This document shows, in pieces, positions 35,359 through 47,423 of a DNA stretch of 64,000 nucleotides. Position numbers and translations under genes: made by a program. Origin of the DNA: Hedera helix. Lineage: Eukaryota; Streptophyta; Magnoliopsida; Apiales; Araliaceae. The notes beneath the pieces are model-generated. The model saw nothing but the letters and a program-made list of their open reading frames with translations, did not search any database and was not told the DNA's origin. Within the stretch, counting starts at the first letter, position 1. Every line of letters begins with the position of its first letter. The stretch is from NCBI GenBank assembly GCA_947179155.2, contig OX359267.1:55070792-55134791 (forward strand), written 5' to 3'.

Positions 35359-36348
35359 ATGACTCTCAAGGGTGGCACAAGCCAAGCTTGTGCTCGGTGC
35401 AAATACCAAAGGAGGAAGTGCACTTCAGAATGTGCACTTGCTCCTTACTTCCCTCCTGATCAACCCAAGATTTTTCAAAATGCCCACAGGTTATTTGGTG
35501 TTAGTAACATTTTGAAAATACTCAAGGACTTGGACCCGAATCAAAAAATGGAGGCCATGAGGTCCATAATTTATCAGGCTAATATTCGCGATAAATTTCC
35601 TGTACACGGATGTTTGGGAGTAATTATGGAGTACCAATACCAAATTCGACAAGTTGAAGAGGAACTTAATGTCATTCATGCACAACTTGCACTTTATCGA
35701 CAACATGAGATGCTATCAACACCAAACGAAACATCACAATTGCAATTGGGCATGATACCTGCTTCCAATACACTTGCCCTTTTCCACCAGGAAACTACCC
35801 ATCATTACACTCCCGTTTCCGCATTTCCAATTTCATCACACCCGTCTTCCTCTCATAGTGTCAATGCTAATCTCAGCCCTGAAAATTACGTCGACTCTAA
35901 AGACAATAATATAGTAAATTCTTTTTGGATTCAACAACCATGTAGTAGCGATAACAATCAAATAGCAATACAAGCCTCACAACCACCAACTATTCAACAA
36001 GGAGTCGTTCAAGATTACGAGTTATTCGATGACAGACAATCATATATTGATTCCAAGCAGGCTTACGAATCAAGGTACAATGATAATTTGTGTTAATATA
36101 ATCATTTTAAGAAAGTAGTTCCGCATTGATGTTTTGTTTGGTGATGTGATAATATTTGCAGTTCAGAATCATCTTTAAAAGATGCAACACCATCTCTCGA
36201 ATATGTTGCGGATAATGAATTGAAGAGCGCGGCAGCATGCTTTAGTCTTGCTGAGGATGAATTGAAGGATGCGGCAGCATGCTTTAGTCTCGCTGAGGAT
36301 GATTTGAAGGATGCGGCAGCATGCTTTAGTCTTACTAGTGTCAATTGA
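35359..36348 (+). CDS. LOB-domain (LBD) transcription factor, two exons, 300 aa
   Basis: Exon 1 is 35359-36074 and exon 2 36162-36348, with GT-AG junctions and 903 nt in total. The protein opens MTLKGGTSQACARCKYQ with the LOB zinc-like block C11-X2-C14-X6-C21-X3-C25. The GAS region follows (FQNAHRLFGVSNILKILKDL, about residues 39-58), then a leucine-zipper-like coil (about 94-120, ending LNVIHAQLALYRQ). This makes it a class I LBD protein, a nuclear DNA-binding regulator of organ or pollen development. The opening MTLKGGT and HRLFGVSNI recall the Arabidopsis LBD27/LBD22 group, but I am not certain of the orthologue. Exon 2 encodes three tandem copies of DELKDAAACFSLAE. Unspliced exon 1 would read 22 nt further to a stop at 36094. 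Confidence 0.93.
36214..36339 (+). repeat. 42-bp coding tandem repeat in the LBD gene (3 copies)
   Basis: Units at 36214-36255, 36256-36297 and 36298-36339 encode NELKSAAACFSLAE, DELKDAAACFSLAE and DDLKDAAACFSLTS. The copies keep the reading frame and differ by only a few bases. The unit length of 14 residues would suit an amphipathic helix. Confidence 0.95.
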
Positions 36349-37157
36349 TGATATAACTTGAAAAGAAGAATATCTTGGCATCATTTCGATTTCATTTGAT
36401 ATTGGGTTACATAGAGTATGTTTCACAATTCTTACTGTTTTATGTTTTCCTTCATTCTATTGGAAAAATTAATTATTGATTTCATAATAGATAAATTTAT
36501 TATTTATATGTCTCGGTTCAATTTATTAATATTCTACGAAATATGAATTATTTAGAGTCTACATCACAAACTAAAGAATAAAATTAAGAACAAAAGAACA
36601 AGAGCAAACATATAATTCTGGAAGGAGTCTTTATATAGACCAATGCTTTTGAAATAAGTAGTTATGATCTGTACAAGTAGTAATTGAAATTTAGGACTGT
36701 TCAAGATACTCTACAACTTCTTACAAATATTATAAAATTTTACAAAATAATACGTAATATGTAAAGTGTAATATGTATTTATGTTATAATTTAGTATCAC
36801 TCAATAAGTTCACTTCTTTTTATCAAGTAAATAGATATATTTTGTTATTGGAACCAAAAGTAAGTTAGAGCTTATTTCCATTTTCTCAGTTCTGACATAA
36901 AAATGGAAGCTACATAATAAACAAAGTTGACATGGTGGTGAAACAGTATTGGTGAGTAGATATTGTTGATGACTTTGTTAGATCTAGATCCATAAAGAAA
37001 ACTAGCTACCTTTTATAAGTCTAGATTGCCTTATTAGAGGCTTGTAGTTTGAGTAGAACTAATACATACCATCACCTTTCTTACTAATACTTCCTTCGGT
37101 CCAAGTTATAACATCACCACTTTTTGTTATGAAACTATAAATCTTACAATAAGCAGT
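36349..37157. other. Intergenic DNA
   Basis: AT-rich sequence after the LBD gene; no gene or clear repeat seen before the retrotransposon starts. Confidence 0.5.
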
Positions 37158-37807
37158 TGTGAATAAAAAACTTAAATATTAGTTTAATGTTATTGTTAAA
37201 AAATTATTTTAGACAATAAACAATTCGATAATTAAAACTATTTATTAAGGACCAAACAATTGCGTGTTTGTTATATTAGACTCAAGGACTTCTTATAAAA
37301 TAAAATAATTGGTACAATTAGAACAATTACACAATTATAATTTTAGTAACATGGGGTCAAAAATTGTTTCCACTACAACAATTCCAATAACACAGGACTG
37401 TGAATTGTTTACAAAGATTGCGGCTAAACTAATTCCTACCTTACAATCTTCTTGGAAAATAATTGTTTTGATAATTTGTTGATGATGAGTTTTTGTTGTG
37501 TTATTTTTTTTGATCTTGATGTGGTCATTTATAACTTTCTACCTCCTGGTAAAGTTGTGTAACTTCCATACCCACGATCTTCTCAACTTTCTGAAACTAT
37601 CGATCAGTTAGAGTCAAGAGATTAACTGCTTCAATTTTATCTAACACTTGTTGTTATTGACACATGCCGTTATCATATTGGTCTTACAATAAAGTACATG
37701 ATGCCCTTACTAAATATTTGTGGGCTTTTATAATTTACATGTCATTTAAGTCTTTTCCCTTTTATTTATATTTTATCAATAATTTGATAAAATATGAGTA
37801 CTCAGCA
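37158..37807 (-). repeat. LTR (left copy, probably 3' LTR)
   Basis: Shares long stretches with 39493-40178, for example TTATTTTAGACAATAAA, GGCTAAACTAATTCCTACC and GTTGTTATTGACAC. It lacks about 60 bp present after CTTACAA in the right copy. Confidence 0.85.
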
Positions 37808-38053
37808 TAAGCCCTTTTATTTAATATGATAAATATAATTTATAGTATTAAATAAGTTTGCCTTTATTTTGGCTTGAGAAATGAACTGAAATTTAAAATC
37901 TAAACCTGCTGAGGAAGAAACCTAAACCTGCCGAGGAAGTCGACAATTGGTTTAAGTTATCTCTTTCTTATTTTTAGTAGTGTTTTGACTTACTTTAGAT
38001 TTATCTAGACAAGTATTTAACAGTTGTAATTAGAATTTCATAGAAATACTTTC

Positions 38054-38057
<4 letters not shown>

Positions 38058-38121
<64 letters not shown>
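38058..38121. repeat. (TA)n microsatellite
   Basis: About 31 TA units inside the retrotransposon's internal region. Confidence 0.95.
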
Positions 38122-38123
<2 letters not shown>

Positions 38124-38822
38124 TTTTAGGTTATGTCCATTTGTATGGACCTTTACTTCTATTTGGTAAATTAGTTATTCAACATGTGTATATGGGATTT
38201 CATATGTATCCCACGTACTTAGTAATTTTTTAGGTACTTTTCTTTGATGAGCTTTTAATGGATATTCCCTTCCATAAAACTAAGCCCGTAGACTTCACCT
38301 TTAAGGATTTTGATGAACTTTAAACGCTCCTTCCCAGGTAGGAGACCATTGTTCTAATTTTGGGAATTTAGTTTATTTTAAAAGACAAAATGACCTTATA
38401 GACCAATTTGACAGGCTGGAAGGACTTTAACTTTACCTTTTAAACCAACTTAACAGGTTAGAAGGACTTGAACTTTACTTTGTTTTTATACCATTTTGCT
38501 ACTTTGCCCTTAAGATTGTTTAGGACGTCATATCTTTTGTCATCCAAGTCCATTAAGTTCGCTTTTAATGAATCAAGATAATCACTTATTGGAACATTGT
38601 TTTGTTCTAACACTTTAAGGGATTTAACAATGATCTCGACAGGTAAGATTGCCTTTTCCTAATATTCTATCGTAGTAAATTCCCACCTAGTTGCCATGTG
38701 CTTGACTGGTTGAACTGTTGCCCGACTGTCTTATTTAGGGATATTCAATTCTCGTTCGACTATTTTAACAGTAATTTCGGCAAGTAAGACTGCCTCTTCT
38801 TGATCTTTTGTTGTAATAATTC

Positions 38823-39173
38823 CTACCTAGTTATCACGGGTTCGACAGGTTGAACCATTGTCCCCTCGTCTTCTTTTTCACTCCTTCCCGTATGAGTATC
38901 ATAAATCTTTCGTCCCCCCATATCGCTAGGTCCATAAGTGGATCTGGAAACATTAGGCTGAGGTGGGTATGCACCCGCATATAGCTGTGTCACATATATT
39001 GGTGGATCTGTTGCAAAAACTGGCGAGTGATCAAGATTTACCCTATTAGGTTGTACATGCACATTTCTGTCACATGTTGAGGATATTTGTTGAACATTTA
39101 TTTTTAATATGTTCAAAATTTCATCAGTTTTCTTATTCATAATATTCATGCATTCCTTTATAAAGTCACGCAT
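38823..39173 (-). pseudogene. Gag-like open frame of the LTR element
   Basis: A 116-codon open frame beginning MRDFIKECMNIMNKKTDEIL with a helical start and a Pro/Tyr-rich centre (YAGAYPPQPNVSRSTYG). Further in-frame coding lies upstream on the minus strand (about 39420-39340) but is interrupted. Composition and position between LTRs suggest a gag remnant, but no zinc knuckle or capsid motif was seen. The N-terminal part is duplicated at 39189-39336. Confidence 0.45.
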
Positions 39174-39336
39174 TTCTTGTCGAGTGACTTTACCCTATTA
39201 GGTTGTACATGCACATTTCTGTCACATGTTGAGGATATTTGTTGAACATTTATTTTTAATATGTTCAAAATTTCATCAGTTTTCTTATTCATAATATTCA
39301 TGCATTCCTTTATAAAGTCACGCATTTCTTGTCGAC
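39037..39336. repeat. 152-bp tandem duplication in the LTR element
   Basis: A stretch from TTTACCCTATTAGGTTG to TTTCTTGTCGA occurs at 39037-39185 and again from 39189, offset by 152 bp and almost identical. It is much younger than the LTR divergence. Confidence 0.92.
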
Positions 39337-39492
39337 AATTAAGTGAAGGAGTTTTGGGAGGACTACTTACTTGGTTCTCTAGGTTTTGAACTTAAACCTC
39401 ATCTCCTTCTGGGTTGTTATCGTTAGCGCGATGACGTACTATTGTTCACAGCGTTTTCAATTACTAGTCCCACTGGACATGCCAATTCAACA

Positions 39493-40178
39493 TGTGGACA
39501 AAAAATAAATATTAGTTTAATGTTATAAAAATTATTTTAGACAATAAATAATTCGATAATTAAAATTGTTTATTAAGGACAAGACAATTGTATGTTCGAT
39601 ACCTTAAACTCAAAGACTTCTTGAAACACATAACAATCGGTATAATTAGAACAGTTACACAAGTACAATTTTCAGTAACACCGGACTGAAAATTGTTTCC
39701 ACTACAACAGTTATAGTAATACGGGACTGAGAATTATTTACAAAGACTACGGCTAAACTAATTCCTACCTTACAAACCTCTTGACATTGCGTCCAGCAGG
39801 TGTCTAATTATACTTCTAAATAGTAACTCTGAAAAGAGTTGTTTTGTTGATTTTTTATGATGATTTTTTGTCGTGTTATTTCTTCTGATTTTGATGTTGT
39901 CATTTGTAACTTTTCACCTGCCGATAAGTTGTGTAACTTTCATGCCCAAAACTGCTGGTTAGTGGGATTCAGAAGATTTACGGTTTCAAGCACTCAACCG
40001 CTTTAATTTTATCTAACACCTGTTGTTATTGACACCTGTCATTACCATATTAGTCTTGCAACAAGGTACATGATGCTCTTAATAAATATTTGTGAAATTT
40101 CATAATTTAATGGTTGTTTAAGTCTTTTCTCTTTTATTTATATTTTATCAAAAATTGATAAAATACGGGTATTCAACA
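39493..40178 (-). repeat. LTR (right copy, probably 5' LTR)
   Basis: Direct repeat partner of 37158-37807. Starts TGTGGACAAAAAATAAA and ends ATTCAACA. No clean tRNA primer-binding site was seen next to it. Confidence 0.85.
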
Positions 40179-40183
40179 GAAGT

Positions 40184-41290
40184 AGTTTTAGATAGTTTAC
40201 AATAATTATCATTATATTGACTAAAATTAATAAAAATCATGTCAATTTTAAGTTTGAAACTATGTTAAGTTAACTTAAAAAAAAATCAACAATGAACTTA
40301 TATTTTGGAATGGAGGAATGCTATTTATTTATATACATAATACACCTAAGAATTATCACTTTGGAAGCATAGCTCTGGTGATGAATGGTGCTCAAAGGTG
40401 CTAAGAGTCGGGTGTCATTATTAAGAGAACAACTGCATTTTCTTTAGATTAAGCATTGTTTGGTTTATTTTAATTAAAATTTTATTTCTTTAGGTAGTTT
40501 GTTCACTTCGTTTGCTATAGATTCTCAAAGTGACAAGGCAAGTCCTCGGTTCATCAAGAATGAAGTTTTTGCCATTTTGAACACCCGTGAACACCCGTGA
40601 AAGAGAAGTTATTTAGTGGTCCTGAGCCACTACGTAACCATGTTCCAGGACTATAAAATAATTTTTCTTGTGAAGAATTTATAATGTTTTTCTTATTTTA
40701 CTTATCTTTTTCTTAAACATATTATCGTGTGTTCCGAAAAAGATATTTTTAAAGAAAGACTCTTGTACTTGATGAACATTTATATATATGAATTTTACTA
40801 TTAATATATATATATATACAAAGGCCATTATCGATGTAGTAACGTGGCTTTGGAAGAACAGACCTAACCTTAGGAATATATATTTGCACAAAATGGTCAG
40901 GTCACCCCAAGATTTAATCTACACTCTCAAGCAAGTTTACCTGTCCCTTTTACAGTAGCATTGATAAATAGTCCTACGAAATTAAATGTGCAACACGCTA
41001 GATTTTATTAGTTAATATTTTACTGTATTTTGTCGAATACTGTAAAGTAACCTAAATTCTTTTTCTTTAGGCAACCATATCAGCAGGCAGATACACCAGA
41101 ATAAAGCATAACAAACATTTTCTAACATCTTTATTGCTCTTTCTTTGCTACTATTTAATGATCATGATAACCATCAGAAACATAAAACCATTTGCTCCAA
41201 ACCAAGAGAGAAGAGTAAAAGTACATATATATTTATTGCAAATTCAGAGGAATTGATAATTTGCACAAATTATCTGTACAAAGTTTATAG
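40184..41290. other. Intergenic DNA and 3' flank of the BRUTUS-like pseudogene
   Basis: AT-rich; no gene recognised. A short TA run lies near 40804-40817. Confidence 0.5.
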
Positions 41291-41295
41291 GGAGA

Positions 41296-43759
41296 TCAAA
41301 CTAGCACACTGACAATCGATCCAAGCCATAGAAGCCTTGTATTGTACCAACGACAATGAGGACACTTGTGATGGAGCCAATGGAACGGAGCATTACCTCT
41401 CTTTTCACAGTCATTGCATAATATGACCTGCAAATAATTCAGAAGGTCAAGCAAACTGCAAGCTATGCATTTTTTGTAGTACTGCATAAGATAGAAGATA
41501 ATCATGTTGAAAAAGTAATAACAAAGACTACAGTCAACCCGAGTTTGGCCAGCATGCTCATCTGGAATTTTCTCTTCAGCCAACAATGGTCCAACATCCC
41601 AAAATTCACCTGGATCATACCATTTTATGTTTAAAAATTATGTACTCCGAAAATATAAGGTAGAGATTATTTGATTTGCTTCAGATAGCTAGATTGATTC
41701 GGCAACGAAATTAAGGGCCATTTGTCCTGAATACAATTTAAGTAGACATTGTTAAGGCTTTTTTCCTGCCATCTGTCATTTTACAATCTGTTGCCACACT
41801 CGTAATCAAGGTTGTCTCAATAGTGTGGGGATTCTTAGCAGGCACACTCTTGGAAACGAATTATTGTTATGTAACAGATATAGTTGAAGGTTAATTGTCA
41901 ATGCGAGCCTTAGTAATTTGGCTTTTACATACAATTATTTCTGTTTAGCATAAGTTAAAAGTAGAAAACTGGCAAGAGAGTTTGATGAACACCTGCATGT
42001 CCCCAAGCGACTTGCTGCAAATTGGGCAGGTGTAGTGGGAACAAGAGTAGGCCTAGTATCAGCATCGGAGTCAGTAAGTTTTCTGAATGATTTTATATTG
42101 AGAAAGAAAAGGGATGAACTTCAAATTAGATAAATACCTGGAAACATGCCGAGTGCATCAAATGACCACATGGAAGAGCTTTAACTGGAGAGCTTGATGT
42201 AAATATAAATTCATGGCATATTGGGCAAAAATCCTCAAAGCACTTATCTCTGCATATATGCATTGAAAGAGACCTTGACATGCAAGCATTGCAGTTCATA
42301 CAGTGGAAATAGTCAATTCCCAACCCTTTCCCAACTCGGCACAGATTACAGTAAGGGCAGCGGTAGATTTCCCTGTTCATTACCATCCGTAAGTAAACTC
42401 CATGAAATAAAGATTTCAGATTAGTGATGGGAGATGGCCTAAAAAATTCCTAAAAAGTCTCTTTATCAGGACGTGTGTGCTTCTGTGTTAGAGAAGAGAT
42501 GCAAGACAAGAAAGGAATTGTTATAAAATGGCTTCCTGTTGCATTTTCCAGCAAACCTTTTCTTTCTTCGAATACACTTTACAGAATGAAATTCAGGAGA
42601 TATATTCATTACGATCCGCTAGTAAGAATAACTGCAGTGTCCACATTATGACTTGAGATAGTTGAGCAAAATATATCATAACTCAATTTCATTGGAAGTA
42701 ATAGCGGCACTGATCTTACTGGTATGCTACTGTTCTTTGCTAACATGCGATTAACTTACCTTCAATCTACAGGTTACACATAATTCCAATAATACATAAC
42801 AATTTTAAAACTCTAAGCTAGCCCATTATATGCAGATCCATGAAGTCTGACTTGGGTAGCTCCCACAACTTGAGGATGAACATATGGTTCCAATAAGTTC
42901 CCTCAAATTACGTTCCTTCACAGCATCCAAAGTAAAAAAATCTCCTCTCACTCTTTTCTGAAAAAAATATATATGGTGAAAAAAAAGATGCCTAAACTTC
43001 TAGGATAAATGCACCTATCCATTCTACAATAGACAGTAGCATGCACTTCTAGGAATACTTAAGATTTCATTCTCAGTTTAATAACCATGTTACCTCAATA
43101 GATTGTGAGTTATATAACGTTAGTCATACAAATTCTAACACCTCTAGGATGGTGTCTAAGTAATCTAAATTTTGTAGAGAATATATCTTATTTTCTTGCA
43201 TGAAATATTCTGAAGTATAAACTAAGAATAATTTGATTTGAGGAAACTGAACCTGTATTCTCAATAAGCTATGAAAATAGTAGGTTGATTTTGATTACAT
43301 CACACCTCTGTCATCAAAAAAATTGCAGATCTTGCAGAAGTATTTGGCCATGGATAGCTTATGGCAAGAAGGCGTTGAGCAGGTGGCATCGACAGGTTGA
43401 ATTACTAAACATTTCATGCACATCATCTTGGCAGTGGCTTTTCTGCATGTACATATAAGAAACAGCGAATATGTAAAGAAAAAAAAACTTACAATATCAA
43501 AATAAGTAAGGGTATAAGAAACGAATACATGCTTACCTGTCCGTAGAATGATCTGCCACATTGTCATGGCAGAGTCTGCATGCATGTATATAGTGTGTTG
43601 CAACAGGCAGAAACAAGCTTACAGTTTCTCCTGTAGTGCTTGCAGCCAAAAGTTAATTTGACAGGATCCCGATAAGATGGACACTGTCCTGGAACTTTTC
43701 CCTCATTGCTTGATGCTGTAACCTCCGAATGCAATTTCTGCTGTTTTACAGTTCACCGG
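41296..43759 (-). pseudogene. BRUTUS-like zinc-finger E3 ligase (BTSL), 5'-truncated and frameshifted
   Basis: Six minus-strand exons, high to low: 43759-43537, 43442-43306, 42372-42138, 42052-41993, 41609-41539, 41427-41296. In order they encode the CHY zinc finger (FGCKHYRRNCK...CCNTLYTC), CTCHY finger (CSTPSCHKLSMAKYFCKIC), RING (CPICHEFIFTSSSPVKALPC, GHLMHSACFQ, SCSHYTCPICSKSLGDMQ) and the C-terminal zinc ribbon (VILCNDCEKRG...WLHHKCPHC). BRUTUS-type ligases sense iron through N-terminal hemerythrin domains and ubiquitinate iron-response bHLH factors. Those domains are absent here. Lesions: a 4-bp ATGC duplication near 43578-43586, a probable 2-bp addition at the exon 2 donor (near 43306), and a 1-bp loss near 41590. 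The final YNTRLL is followed by an atypical tail. Confidence 0.88.
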
Positions 43760-44654
43760 CTGAAAAATCAAGGTAGCTTAGCTTAAATTCGTAGGCATGT
43801 GGAATATATGCATGTACTCATTACATACAAGAAGGAAAAGAAATAAGGGTGCCTGCACAAACAGTATCCAGTAAAAGTCTAATGGCTCCCATGATGTACA
43901 CAAAAAGAAGTAAGGCGGAATTACAGGCATAAGAACTTCTACCCTTCAAAGACCAACAATGATAAACCAAAAACATACAGCTGAAAGGCCTGCTTTTAAT
44001 GGGCCTCAGAAGTGAAGCCCAAAGCACAGCGACTTTTGCTGCCTATGATGCTCAATTTTAAAAACAAGTTTAAATGGCCCAATCTATTATGGTCCAACCT
44101 ATTTTTGGGCCTACTTGTGGTTAGCAAGAAAGGGGACATATTAGGCTATTATGGAATTGAGATTTAACCATCAATTATTTATAATTTATTTAAGGTTTAG
44201 TTCAACTAATAACATTCACTAGATATTTTTCCATAAAAAAATAATATTTTTATATAATTTTTCTCATATATATAATTAATAAATTTTATATTTATATAAA
44301 AAAAACTCATGTAAAATTATTATTTTTACACATGCAAGTCTTTGTCAGAATTTTACGGGACAAAACTTTAATTTAAATAAAGTGAAAAAAGTTTTGTAAT
44401 TATGTAATTGTATACAAAATAAAATGGGTAACCAATTTATAAACGGGACTCGTTAGACCGACCAAAACCTCGCTCAACTCAAACGCACCGAGTCAATCAA
44501 GAGGACGCACCAGTTAACGTCCGGGTTCGGACTTTCAGAGAGAGAGAGAGGGATAGGTCGAATTATACCTGTTGTTCTGCAGATTCGATGTGCCTGTAAT
44601 TAATTGAATATCAATCGATATCGTTAGAGAAGAGGGAAGGAAGAGAGAATCAAA
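43760..44654. other. Region between the BRUTUS-like pseudogene and ELF5
   Basis: This head-to-head gap would hold the ELF5 promoter. A GA microsatellite lies at about 44538-44552, and a probable 5' leader follows. No hemerythrin-domain exons of the BRUTUS-like gene are detectable here, so the truncation is real within this window. Confidence 0.5.
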
Positions 44655-46628
44655 ATGAAGACGACAAAGGGAGGGAAAGTCATGAACCCTACAGACGCCT
44701 ATCGGAAAGAGCTTCGAAAGAAGGAATTAAAAAGGGTAATTGCTCACTCCTTGTAATCCCTTTCTTATATTTTTATGCAATTTCTTCATCCGATGCTATA
44801 ATTAGTGCGATGGTACATATTTTCCTGGAGTTTCGATTAGGGCTGCAATTTTGACCTAGTTTCGTCGCTGGGAAAATGTAGGGTAAAAGGAAAACAAATT
44901 AGCAATTGAAGCTTAAAACATGGATAAACCTTGAAATTGTACTTCACTAAAACTATTAAAGCTATTTGAATTAGTCAAATTCAGTTCCTTTCATTTTAAT
45001 GTGATAAAAAAGAGAAAATCTGTAAGGCCAACTTGTGAGATGATGTGGGAAAAGTTACTTTTTAGATCGGAATTTATGAGGCTGTTACTTTTAGTCTCTT
45101 ATGAGTGCATTTATTAAATAGAAGGGAGTACAGATAGGGACAACAAGGAGTCCTCCAAAGAAATTTTAATAAAGAAAAAACGAATGAAGCACTTTCAGCC
45201 AGAATCTATGAACATTTGAAATAGCAACTCCTATAAAATCTCCCATAGCCGAAGTCCATAATGATGCTAGAAATGAAAACCTATTACAAGTAAGAGGAAG
45301 AGAGATGGTAATGGTTTAATATTATTGCATTCCTTTCAGTCCATATTCAGCATGAAATTGCAAAAGAAGAACAAATCTGAAGAATCTTGGCATTCTTCTG
45401 TATGTATGTTCTTTAAGTCTAATGTTGTGGCAACTGCCAATTGGTGAGTCGTATTTCAAATTGAAGGTAAAATTCCAATTGAATTTTTGTATGAAGTAGT
45501 AATACCATCATCCTTTTCCAATATTTCATGATATCGGGTTCTTATCACTTACTGTATCTTATGGATTGGATGCCTTCCATAATTAATATGCAATATTTAT
45601 TGACCTTTGTCGAGTCTCTTTACTATTCTAGCAAAAATATTTACTTGATCTCGATATCAAGATTTATAAGTTGGCTTGATGTAATTTTTATGCTGTTATT
45701 CCAATTTCTCGAATTTGCAATTACGTTGCTTTTTAGTTGCACACTTGCTCTGATTTATCTGATGTATTAATCTTCCTGCTTTGAAGTTTATTTTTCTGTT
45801 TAATTTAATTTAGGCACAGATTATATCCAGATGTTCATTATAATAGGTCATATTTTGTCATTCGACCCTGTCTCACATTGAATGAATGATTATTTACAGA
45901 ATAAGAAAGAAAGGAAGAAGGTGAGGGAGGTGGGGATTTTGAAGAAAGATCCTGACACACTGAAGGAGCAGATAGACAAGTTGGAAGCGATGAGTAAGTC
46001 CTTGTCACTCTGAAAATGATTATATCTTATAACTGTAAAGTTTGTTGGCATTTAGCTAATTTAGAGAATCTTTTTGAGTTAATTGGTAGTGAGAATTAAG
46101 AATTATCCATAAATTCACAAAACTAGTTTAGTGACCATAGAAGCTGATGTTTTGACTACTATGTAAAATTCATGGTTCAAAGTAGCGGTAGCGGTTTATG
46201 TTTCGGAATGTTGTATTGTGATGCGATATCGGTTTCAGTAGTGATTTTGGGCGATATGCACCATTAAGCTAGTTAGGAGCTTAAAAACTAGTTTAAAAAT
46301 TATGATTTTTTTAAAATAATAAGAACAATAAGATGAATAAATTCAGTTCACTAAAAACATTATCTAGTACACATAACGTTGTCCAAATGATAAAACAAAC
46401 ATCTCACAATATGTTTAATCAATTTTATTTTTGAATAAAGTTAATATTGACGTTGTCTTAGCTCAAATGACTAAACACACATGTTCGGTATAATTTAATT
46501 TAATTAAGTATATTTTAAGTGCAATTTTTTTTCAAGTTATACTTAACTAGGTACTATGTAGGTGCAATTTAATTATAATTTAAGTGCAATTTAGTTTAAC
46601 TGACATATATTAATTACATTTTTTTAAA

Positions 46629-46706
<78 letters not shown>

Positions 46707-47386
46707 ACATTTTAAATACAAATTAACTTAACTAAGTATATTTGAAGTATAATATTTTTTTTTTTTTAAGTTATACTTAACTAGGTACTACATAGGTACA
46801 ATTTAGGTATAATTTATAGAGAAAGGTTTGTTCAATTTTTTCGTCTCCCTTTTATAGCTTTCAGCATAATCAGTTTTATGTTTTTGGTGGTATTTCTCCC
46901 CTATACGATGTGATTTCTTTTTTTATTTGGTCTGAAACCGTTACGTTATGCCGAGTTGTCGAAATTTCGCCAAAAGTTATCCTTTACATGAATAATTCCT
47001 AATTTTCTGATTTATGTCAAGATTGCGGTTCGACACCAACCGATACCTAACCGATACGCTGATATTTTGGTGTAGCGGCCGATACTTTGAACCATGATGA
47101 TATTATGGTGAGACAGTACTTGCCATGCACCGAAGAGGAGTTTAGTACTATTCTCTTTATTATTGTCCTTGAAAGTTACTATGAAAGGGCTATGCTGCAA
47201 GCTTTGATGTTCTTTGCTTTAATTAATCTGTTGGTTTCTTGGGGATCCTCTTGGGGTGCAGGGGTGGGGTGGGGGGGGGGGGGGGGGGGGTTGTGGAGGA
47301 CAGGAAAGACTACTGAGGCCTGCCTTGCATTTTTGCCTTCAATTTTTTTTTGGTTTCTAAATGGATGAACAGTACCATTAGGGCGT

Positions 47387-47423
<37 letters not shown>

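Larger units (their letters stand above)
37158..40178 (-). mobile_element. Decayed non-autonomous LTR retrotransposon
   Basis: Two diverged direct repeats frame the element: 37158-37807 and 39493-40178, both starting TGTG and ending CA. The flanking pentamers GCAGT (37153-37157) and GAAGT (40179-40183) match at four of five bases, fitting a decayed 5-bp target duplication. The internal 1.7 kb has no reverse transcriptase, integrase or protease. Minus orientation is inferred from a gag-like minus-strand open frame at 38823-39173 and a purine-rich tract on the minus strand next to the left LTR (AATAAAAGGG, near 37810-37825). LTR divergence and indels indicate an old insertion. Confidence 0.78.
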
